Shown piece by piece: positions 1 to 5,423 of a stretch of DNA of 7,925 nucleotides. Location of the stretch: the NCBI GenBank assembly GCA_023436925.1, contig JAEZHJ010000116.1:1-7925 (forward strand), read 5' to 3'. The position numbers were made by a program, and so were the translations under genes. Below the pieces are notes generated by a model. That model made no database searches. It saw only the letters and a list, made by a program, of their open reading frames with translations, and was not told the origin of the DNA. Origin of the DNA: Actinomycetes bacterium. GTDB lineage: Bacteria > Actinomycetota > Actinomycetes > Propionibacteriales > Propionibacteriaceae. Each line of letters opens with the position of its first letter. Position 1 is the first letter of the stretch.

Positions 1-1
1 C

Positions 2-121
2 AGCCGCGACGAGCTCGACGCAGCGCTGGCTGCCGGCGAGGTGATCCTGCCTGCGACGACGTCCATCGCCCACCGGATGATCCGGCGGTGGCGCACGGCG
101 GTCCCGTCCGGACACCGCTGA
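2..121 (+). CDS. C-terminal end of an unrecognised protein (5' truncated by window edge)
   Basis: An open frame enters from the left edge and ends at TGA 119-121, giving the last 39 residues of a protein whose start lies outside the window. The tail begins SRDELDAALAAG and ends RRWRTAVPSGHR. It has an acidic, alanine-rich, probably helical stretch, then a short hydrophobic strand (EVILPATTS) and a basic C-terminus. Third codon positions are G or C in about 35 of 39 codons, clearly better than in the overlapping frame 1, which is why I take it as coding. The gene runs toward recD, so the two are convergent, separated by 196 bp. I do not recognise the family, and the fragment is too short to suggest a function. 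Confidence 0.6.
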   Translation, partial: SRDELDAALAAGEVILPATTSIAHRMIRRWRTAVPSGHR

Positions 122-182
122 CCAACCGCGCTGCCCTCGCGCCGGCCCGCCCTCCGCATGCATCGAGGGCCACTGTTCGCGC

Positions 183-211
183 CGAGGGCCACCCATGATG
201 GGTGGCCCTCG
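183..211. terminator. Perfect 14-bp-arm hairpin, possible bidirectional terminator
   Basis: The left arm CGAGGGCCACCCAT (183-196) and right arm ATGGGTGGCCCTCG (198-211) are exact reverse complements around one central base, G197. As RNA this folds into a stem of about 12 bp, mostly G-C, closed by a five-base loop, from either strand. It sits 61 bp past the stop of the plus-strand gene and 106 bp past the recD stop, a normal place for a terminator shared by convergent genes. No run of T follows the stem in either direction, so it is not a canonical intrinsic terminator; U-poor terminators are often proposed in actinobacteria. The arms are two cores of the 19-bp array facing each other, so the hairpin may be a by-product of the array. 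Confidence 0.5.
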
Positions 212-263
212 ACGATTCGGGTGGCCCTCGGCGTGTGGGGTGGCCCTCGGTGGTTGAGGTGGC

Positions 264-291
264 CCTCGGCGTGGGGGCCTCGGCGTGGGGG
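264..291. repeat. Perfect 14-bp tandem duplication inside the array
   Basis: CCTCGGCGTGGGGG occurs twice back to back, at 264-277 and 278-291. The duplicated piece is the 3' part of a core plus its filler. This explains why the degenerate core at 273-282 comes 14 bp after the previous one instead of 19, and why the register of the array shifts by 5 bp here. It looks like a replication-slippage event within the repeat. Confidence 0.85.
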
Positions 292-317
292 GTGGCGCTC
301 GGCGCGGTGGACGCGGG

Positions 318-2129
318 TCAGCGGGCGGAGAGCCGGGCGCGCAGGCCGCTGCCCGTGCGGGCCGGGCTGGTCACCGCACGCACCAGTGCCTCGGTGGTGC
401 CGATCAGGGTGACCTCCTCACGGGCCCGGGTGATCGCGGTGTAGAGCAACTCGCGCGTCAGCAGGGGCGAGTCCGGCGGCGGCAGCACGATGCTGACCCG
501 GTCGAACTGGCTGCCCTGGGCCTTGTGCACCGTCATGGCGTGCACGGTCTGGACACTGTCCAGCAGGAACGGTGAGACCGAGTGCACCCGGCCGCCGCGG
601 GCGAAGTGGGCTCGCAGCCCGTCGGGGTCGGCGACCACGACCCCGGTGTCGCCGTTGAACAGCCCCAGGTCGGTCGCGTTCTGGGTGACCAGCAGCGGCC
701 GGCCGGGGTACCAGGTCTGGCCCGGGTCGAAGCCGGGGACCTCGGCGGCGAGCCACTCCTCGACCTGCCGTGACCACCACGCCACCCCCCAGGGGCCGCG
801 GCGGTGGGCGCAGAGCAGCCGGTGGCTCTCCAGGTGGGCCAGCGCCTCGCTGACCCGGCCCTGCCGGGCCGCGTGGATCATGGCGCTGCCGTCGCGCACC
901 ATCTGTTCGCGCAGCGGGGTCTCGGCCGCGGTCGCGGCGAACCGGATCCCCGGCTCACCCGCGCCGGCCAGTGCCACCACCTGGTCGGCGTCCTGCTCCA
1001 CGACCGCGCGGGCCAGCGCTGCCAGCGCCGGACGGGAGCGGTAGTTGTGGCGCAGGCGAACCACCGGTCCGCTGGACGGCAGACCTGCCGCGGCCAGCGC
1101 AGCGGTCAGCCCGGGCGGGGGAGCGGCGGCCGCTTCGACGATGTCGCGCAGCACCGGTCCGGCATCGACCGGCGCCAACTGGTCCGGGTCGCCGATCAGC
1201 ACCAGCCTCGCCTGCGGCCGCAGCGCGCTGAGCAGTCGCGCGAGCTGGGTGACCGGCAGCATGGACGCCTCGTCGACCACCACCACGTCGTGGGGCAGCG
1301 GGTTGGTGGCGTCGTGGACGAACCGGTTGCGGGCGCCGGGCGTCCAGCCGAGCAGGCGGTGGATGGTGCTGGCACGGAGCCCGGCCAGCGCCGCTGCAAG
1401 GTCGGGCGGCAAGCCGGTCAGCGCGTCGGAGAGCGCCTCCTCCATCCGGACGGCCGCCTTCCCGGTCGGGGCGGCGAGCGCGATCACCGGAGCCGGCCGG
1501 TGGGTGCGGACGAGCATGCCCAGCACCCGGGCGAGCGTGGTCGTCTTCCCGGTGCCGGGGCCGCCGGCGATCACCGACACGGGCGAGACCGCGCTGACCA
1601 CGGCGGCCAACTCCTGGTCAGGGTCGGCGTCCGGCCCGAACAGTTCGGCCCTCGCGGATCGCAGCACGGCGGCATCCAGCGGGGTGCCCGCCAGGCCGGC
1701 CTGACGGCGGGTCAGCTCGGTGGCGACCGTCGTCTCCTCCTGCCAGTAGCGCTCGAGGTAGAGCAGGTCACCCACCAGCCGCAGCGGACGGTCCGGCGCC
1801 GCGTCCACGCCGACCGACACCAGTGGACTCTCCTGGACGGCGCGGCGCCAGGCGGCCGCCTCCGGCCACAGTTCGGCCGGCACCGTGACCGCCTCCTCGT
1901 CGGCCTCGAACACCTGCCCGGTCACCTCGGCCAGGTCGAGGCAGACCAGCCCGGCTCGCAGCGCCCGCACCGCCAGCGCCAGGGCGAGCTGGACCCGCTC
2001 GTCGGTCTCGCCGTAGAGGTAGCAGACCTTCTGGGCGACGTGGACGTCACCCCAGGCGAGCAGGCCGGTGGCGTGCATGTCGCGCAGCAGGCCGGGCCCC
2101 AGGCTGGTGGCCAGATCGGTGGCGGTCAT
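318..2129 (-). CDS. recD: RecBCD enzyme subunit RecD, 5'-3' DNA helicase
   Basis: RecD is the fast SF1B motor of the RecBCD helicase-nuclease; it translocates 5'-3' on one strand while RecB moves 3'-5' on the other, and in E. coli it governs nuclease activity and the response to Chi. The 603-residue product matches E. coli RecD in length (about 608). An N-terminal domain (about 1-150) is followed by the ATPase core: Walker A GGPGTGKT at 189-196, motif Ia APTGKAA at 220-226, STIHRLLG at 254-261, Walker B VVDEAS at 284-289, motif III LIGDPDQLAPVDAG at 311-324, motif IV RHNYRSR at 360-366, motif V MTVHKAQGSQFD at 532-543, and motif VI YTAITRAR at 563-570. All look intact. ATG 2127-2129 overlaps the recB stop as ATGA, which fixes the start. 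This is the last gene of the operon, ending 17 bp from the repeat array. The motif III and IV forms and the length separate it from RecD2, which has a longer N-terminus. Confidence 0.97.
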   Translation of the reverse strand: MTATDLATSLGPGLLRDMHATGLLAWGDVHVAQKVCYLYGETDERVQLALALAVRALRAGLVCLDLAEVTGQVFEADEEAVTVPAELWPEAAAWRRAVQESPLVSVGVDAAPDRPLRLVGDLLYLERYWQEETTVATELTRRQAGLAGTPLDAAVLRSARAELFGPDADPDQELAAVVSAVSPVSVIAGGPGTGKTTTLARVLGMLVRTHRPAPVIALAAPTGKAAVRMEEALSDALTGLPPDLAAALAGLRASTIHRLLGWTPGARNRFVHDATNPLPHDVVVVDEASMLPVTQLARLLSALRPQARLVLIGDPDQLAPVDAGPVLRDIVEAAAAPPPGLTAALAAAGLPSSGPVVRLRHNYRSRPALAALARAVVEQDADQVVALAGAGEPGIRFAATAAETPLREQMVRDGSAMIHAARQGRVSEALAHLESHRLLCAHRRGPWGVAWWSRQVEEWLAAEVPGFDPGQTWYPGRPLLVTQNATDLGLFNGDTGVVVADPDGLRAHFARGGRVHSVSPFLLDSVQTVHAMTVHKAQGSQFDRVSIVLPPPDSPLLTRELLYTAITRAREEVTLIGTTEALVRAVTSPARTGSGLRARLSAR

Positions 2130-2139
2130 CGGGGCCCCC
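2126..2139 (-). promoter_or_regulatory. recB/recD ATGA overlap with weak recD ribosome binding site
   Basis: The recB stop (TGA, 2126-2128) and recD start (ATG, 2127-2129) share ATGA. The only purine run upstream of the recD start is GGGGG at 2139-2135, five bases from ATG, within a C-rich context; there is no AGGAGG. I infer that recD is translated mainly by reinitiation of ribosomes finishing recB. Confidence 0.6.
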
Positions 2140-5100
2140 GATCGGCCAGCAGCTCGGACAGTTCGACGACCAGCCCGGGGGGCGGGAACCAGCCGAACAC
2201 CCCGGTGGCCGGCTCGACCTCCGGAGTGGACCGGCCCGCCATCCCGCGGACGAACAGGTAGCCCACCCCGCCCAGGTGCAGCTGCGGGTCGTAGCCGGGC
2301 AGCCGCCCGGCCAGGAAGCGGTGCAGCGCCACGCAGTACAGGATCGCCTGCAGCGGGTAGTGGGTGCGCCGCATCTCGGTCGCCATCGCCTCCGGGCCGT
2401 AGTCGGCCAGGCTGAGCCGGGCACTGCCGCCGAGCCGGTTGGTCTTGTAGTCCACCACGACGAACCGGGGCCGGTCGCCCGGCACCCGCAGCACCGAGTC
2501 GATGCTGCCGGTGAGGAACCCGCGCAGCACCTGGCCGGCCAGGCCGGGCTGGTCGAGGTCGTCGGGGTACCCGGCGAGCGGGTCGTCGGCCGGCAGCCAG
2601 CGCCGCAGCAGGGCTGCGACCTCGGCCAGCGTGGTCGTCGTGGCGGCCTGCCCGAGCGGGAACTCGAAGTCGAGTTCACTCAGCCGGTCCGTGATCGGCA
2701 GCTCAGCCAGCGACCGGCCGTCGGTGAGCCGGCCCAGCGGAGTGACCAGGCTCGGCAGCAGCCCGTCCGCCAGCGCCGCGGCGCCCACCCCGGCCAGCGG
2801 GAAGCGCTGCAGGGCGGTAGCGGCGCCGGCTTCCAGCCGGGCGCGGAGCGCGGGCTCGTCGGCGGCTGTGGGGGCGTACCAGTCCAGCGTCTCCAGGACG
2901 TGATGGACGAGGCTGCCGAAGGCGGCCCCACCCGGGAGGTCGGCCATCGGCGACGCCGGTCCCGCGGCGACCGACTCGGCCGGGTCGGCCGACGGCGGCT
3001 CGTCGTCCACCACCGGTTCGGCCAGCAACGCCAGCGGCGGCCGGGCGTGTACCTCCTGGGTGAGCCCCGAGTACGACGTCCGCCGCCACAGGGTGTCGAT
3101 CTCCCGCCGCCAGTGCGGCGCCACCAGCGCCGGGGGTTGGTCTCCCGTCGGGGGCAGCACCGCCGGTGCTGGCAGCGGGCAGTCCTCGACCGCCACGCCT
3201 GCCTCGGCGAGCCAGGCCAGCTCGCGTGGGTGCCCGTTGCCGGGCGGAGCGTCGACCCGGTAGGCGGGCTGCGGGGTGCCGCCGGCGGCCCGGTCCCGGA
3301 ACAGCAGCCGCTGCAGCGGGGACAGGTCGGTGTTGCGCTTGGTGCGGGCCCACCACAAGGTGAGTTGCGACTGCGCCCGGGTTGCGGCCACGTAGAGCGC
3401 CCGGAGCCGGTCCTCGGCGGCCTCCTCGTCGTGGCGGCGCAGTCGGACGCCGCGTCCGGCAGCCCCGAGCCCGCCGAGGTCGAGCACGCGCTCACCCTCG
3501 TCGTGGAAGACCAGCGCGCCGCCCTCGTCATCGCGCAGGTGCAGGTCGGTGGCCTGGGGGACCAGGACGACCGGGAACTGTAGGCCCTTCGCCTTGTGGA
3601 CGGTCATGATCTGGACGGCCCAGCGGTCGGTCTCCAGCCGCCGGGTGCGATCGGCGGCGCGCTCGCTGGAATCGATCGACGCCGCCAGCCAGGCCACCAG
3701 AGCCTGCCCGCGCAGTCCGGCCGTCCACCGGCCGTGGAGGAGCTCTGCGAGGTGCCGGTAGTCGGTCAGCAGCCGTTCCCCGAAGGGGGTGGCCAGTACC
3801 CGTTCGGCCAGGCCGTTCTCGGCCTGCACGGCGGCGAAGAGTGCCGCCACGCCGGACCGGGCCAGCAGCCGTGCCCAGTTCTGCAGCATCGCCCCCCACC
3901 GGGCGAGGCTGGCGTCGTCGGCGGTGGTGAGGTCGGCCAGGTCGCCGCCGACGAAGTCGGTCAGGATGGCGGCCCGGGTCGCCTGGCGGCGCGGTTCCTC
4001 CAGCGCCCGGAGCAGGGTCAGCCAGTCGCGGGCGGCGGGGGAGGCGAAGACGGAATCGGAGCCGGAGAAGGCGACCGCGATCCCGGCGGCGGCCAGCGCG
4101 GAGGCGAGGTCGCTGCCGCGGCGGTTGGTTGAGACCAGCACCGCGATGTCCTCCGCCCGCAGCTCACGGGGGCCGGACGGGGTCTGCAGCCGGGTGCCGC
4201 CGGACAGCAACCGCACCACCTCGGCGACCAGATCGGCGTTCACCCAGGCCCGGGCGGCGGCTGCGTCGAGCAGTTCGGCGCCGGCGACGCACCGCAGCCG
4301 GACCGGCGCCGGTGCGGGTCCGAGCAGGCGGGAGCCCTGATGGCTGGCGGTGACCGGCGGCACGGTGATGCCCTCGCCGAGGGAGATGTTGTGGAACAAG
4401 GCGTTGACGCCGGCCACCACCGGCGCGTCCGCCCGGTGGTTGACCTCCAGCGAGAACTGCTCGTCCGCGGCCGCCACCGCCTCGCGATAGGCCGCGACGT
4501 CGGCGCCGCGGAAACCGTAGATCGCCTGCTTGGGGTCACCGATCAGAACCAGCGGGCGGTGGCCGTCGAAGGCGCGTTGCAGGATCTCCCACTGCACCGG
4601 GTCGGTGTCCTGGAACTCGTCGACCAGCACCACCTGGCAGCGCCTGCGCAGCCGCTCGACCGCAGCCGGTGTGGTGGCGTCACGCAGCGAGTCCCGCAGC
4701 CGCAGCAGCTGGTCGTCGAAGGAGAACAGGCCCAGCCGTCGCTTCCGGGCGGCAAACTCGTCCCGCACTGCTGAGGCGAACCGGAGCCGCTCCGCAACGA
4801 CCGGGCCCGCCGCGTCCGGAACGAGGGGAGCCTCGGCGAAGGCGACCGCCTCCCGGCCGAGCAGCCGTGCGTTGGCGAGGCTGAACGGCGGCCCGTCCGG
4901 GGCGCCGGCATAGCGCGCCAGGTAGAGGTCGTCGACCACCTGGTCGAGCAGCATGCCGAGGTCCTCGGCCAGGACCGCCTGCGGGTCCTGGTCGGCCAGG
5001 ATGCCGAGCTCGCCGAGCATGGCCTGGCAGAACTCGTGGATCGTCATGATGGTGGCCGCGTCGAGGCCGGCCATGGCACGGACGAGGCGGCCGTGCCGGG

Positions 5101-5413
5101 CGAGCAACTCAGGCCGGCTCCCCGTCGTCAGCAGCCGGTCCGTGGCGTCAAGGCTCTCCGGCAGCGGGCCTCCGCCGGCGGCCTGCTGCAGCAGGGTGCG
5201 GGTCTGCCCGAGCCGCTGGCGGACCCGGGAGCGCAGTTCGGCCGAGGCGATTCGGCTGAAGCTGATCACAGCGAGCCGGTCGGCCGACACCTCGCCGTCG
5301 GCGAGGTAGCGCGTGGCGAGCGCGGCGATCGCGTGGGTCTTGCCCGTGCCCGCGCTCGCCTCGAGCAGGACGGTGCCGTGGGGCAGGGGACCGGCCGGGT
5401 CGTACCCGCTCAT
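2126..5413 (-). CDS. recB: RecBCD enzyme subunit RecB, 3'-5' helicase and nuclease
   Basis: RecB is the SF1A helicase and sole nuclease of RecBCD; in E. coli it also loads RecA after Chi. The 1095-residue product is slightly shorter than E. coli RecB (about 1180). Helicase motifs in order: Walker A EASAGTGKT 18-26, motif Ia VISFSRIASAEL 49-60, TIHEFCQ 124-130, Walker B VLVDEFQDTD 262-271, motif III LIGDPKQAIYGFRG 290-303, motif IV EVNHRAD 323-329, motif V MTVHKAKGLQF 603-613, motif VI ALYVAATRA 672-680. A proline- and alanine-rich linker (about 690-828) leads to the C-terminal PD-(D/E)XK nuclease domain: FGSLVHH (His837), a candidate acidic residue in LDFEF (Glu917), GSIDSVLR (Asp972), VVVDYK (Asp988, Lys990), and the QxxxY element LQAILYCVALHRF (Gln1022, Tyr1026). 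These correspond to the E. coli catalytic His956, Glu1020, Asp1067, Asp1080 and Lys1082, so nuclease activity is expected. The start ATG 5411-5413 overlaps the recC stop and has a strong Shine-Dalgarno. AdnB-like or AddA proteins also combine helicase and nuclease, but adjacent recC and recD settle the identity. Confidence 0.98.
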   Translation of the reverse strand: MSGYDPAGPLPHGTVLLEASAGTGKTHAIAALATRYLADGEVSADRLAVISFSRIASAELRSRVRQRLGQTRTLLQQAAGGGPLPESLDATDRLLTTGSRPELLARHGRLVRAMAGLDAATIMTIHEFCQAMLGELGILADQDPQAVLAEDLGMLLDQVVDDLYLARYAGAPDGPPFSLANARLLGREAVAFAEAPLVPDAAGPVVAERLRFASAVRDEFAARKRRLGLFSFDDQLLRLRDSLRDATTPAAVERLRRRCQVVLVDEFQDTDPVQWEILQRAFDGHRPLVLIGDPKQAIYGFRGADVAAYREAVAAADEQFSLEVNHRADAPVVAGVNALFHNISLGEGITVPPVTASHQGSRLLGPAPAPVRLRCVAGAELLDAAAARAWVNADLVAEVVRLLSGGTRLQTPSGPRELRAEDIAVLVSTNRRGSDLASALAAAGIAVAFSGSDSVFASPAARDWLTLLRALEEPRRQATRAAILTDFVGGDLADLTTADDASLARWGAMLQNWARLLARSGVAALFAAVQAENGLAERVLATPFGERLLTDYRHLAELLHGRWTAGLRGQALVAWLAASIDSSERAADRTRRLETDRWAVQIMTVHKAKGLQFPVVLVPQATDLHLRDDEGGALVFHDEGERVLDLGGLGAAGRGVRLRRHDEEAAEDRLRALYVAATRAQSQLTLWWARTKRNTDLSPLQRLLFRDRAAGGTPQPAYRVDAPPGNGHPRELAWLAEAGVAVEDCPLPAPAVLPPTGDQPPALVAPHWRREIDTLWRRTSYSGLTQEVHARPPLALLAEPVVDDEPPSADPAESVAAGPASPMADLPGGAAFGSLVHHVLETLDWYAPTAADEPALRARLEAGAATALQRFPLAGVGAAALADGLLPSLVTPLGRLTDGRSLAELPITDRLSELDFEFPLGQAATTTTLAEVAALLRRWLPADDPLAGYPDDLDQPGLAGQVLRGFLTGSIDSVLRVPGDRPRFVVVDYKTNRLGGSARLSLADYGPEAMATEMRRTHYPLQAILYCVALHRFLAGRLPGYDPQLHLGGVGYLFVRGMAGRSTPEVEPATGVFGWFPPPGLVVELSELLADRGPR

Positions 5414-5423
5414 CGCCCCTCCT
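5410..5423 (-). promoter_or_regulatory. recC/recB ATGA overlap with strong recB ribosome binding site
   Basis: The recC stop (TGA, 5410-5412) and recB start (ATG, 5411-5413) share ATGA. Inside the end of recC the minus strand reads AGGAGGGGCG directly before the start, with AGGAGG at 5423-5418, four bases from ATG. This is a near-ideal Shine-Dalgarno, so recB can be initiated independently as well as by coupling. It also supports this ATG as the recB start. Confidence 0.8.

Larger units (their letters stand above)
164..301. repeat. Phased array of GTGGCCCTCG cores at 19-bp period between convergent genes
   Basis: The 10-bp core GTGGCCCTCG occurs perfectly six times: inverted (CGAGGGCCAC) at 164-173 and 183-192, and direct at 202-211, 221-230, 240-249 and 259-268. 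Every start is exactly 19 bp from the previous one, including across the change of orientation. Two degenerate direct copies follow at 273-282 (8 of 10 match) and 292-301 (9 of 10, GTGGCGCTCG). The direct units have a wider consensus of about 12 bp, GGGTGGCCCTCG (first base A in the copy at 259), followed by a variable, often GC- and T-rich 7-bp filler. A 19-bp unit is not a multiple of three, so the array does not encode a repeated peptide. It lies wholly between the stop codons of the plus-strand gene and recD. It could act in transcription termination, as a protein-binding array, or as a member of a dispersed REP-like repeat family; the sequence alone does not decide. Confidence 0.93.

Noticed and set aside
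164..301. CRISPR array
   Set aside because: The conserved part is only 10-12 bp and the intervening filler 7-9 bp, far below CRISPR dimensions, and no cas gene is present.
164..301. Iterons of a replication origin
   Set aside because: The 19-bp period resembles plasmid iterons, but there is no initiator gene, no AT-rich unwinding region and no DnaA box nearby, and the array sits between chromosomal housekeeping genes.
158..444. Short plus-strand frames across the repeat array as possible small proteins
   Set aside because: They run into the 3' end of recD on the other strand, are Trp/Arg/Gly-rich, and the 19-bp unit changes frame at each copy, so no repeated peptide is encoded. No convincing ribosome binding site was seen.
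2103..2110. E. coli Chi octamer GCTGGTGG on the plus strand, with minus-strand copies at 1772-1779 and 3121-3128
   Set aside because: A G-rich octamer is expected about once by chance in a window of this size and composition, and the copies fall in coding sequence where codon use can explain them. E. coli Chi need not be recognised by this enzyme.
804..2261. 485-residue open frame on the plus strand, antisense to recD
   Set aside because: It is rich in Gln, Arg, Gly and His with no motif, as expected for the reverse complement of a GC-rich gene with G or C at third positions. The minus-strand frame has every RecD motif.
2276..3583. 435-residue open frame on the plus strand, antisense to recB
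   Set aside because: It has the same shadow composition and lies opposite the well-supported RecB helicase end, linker and nuclease domain.
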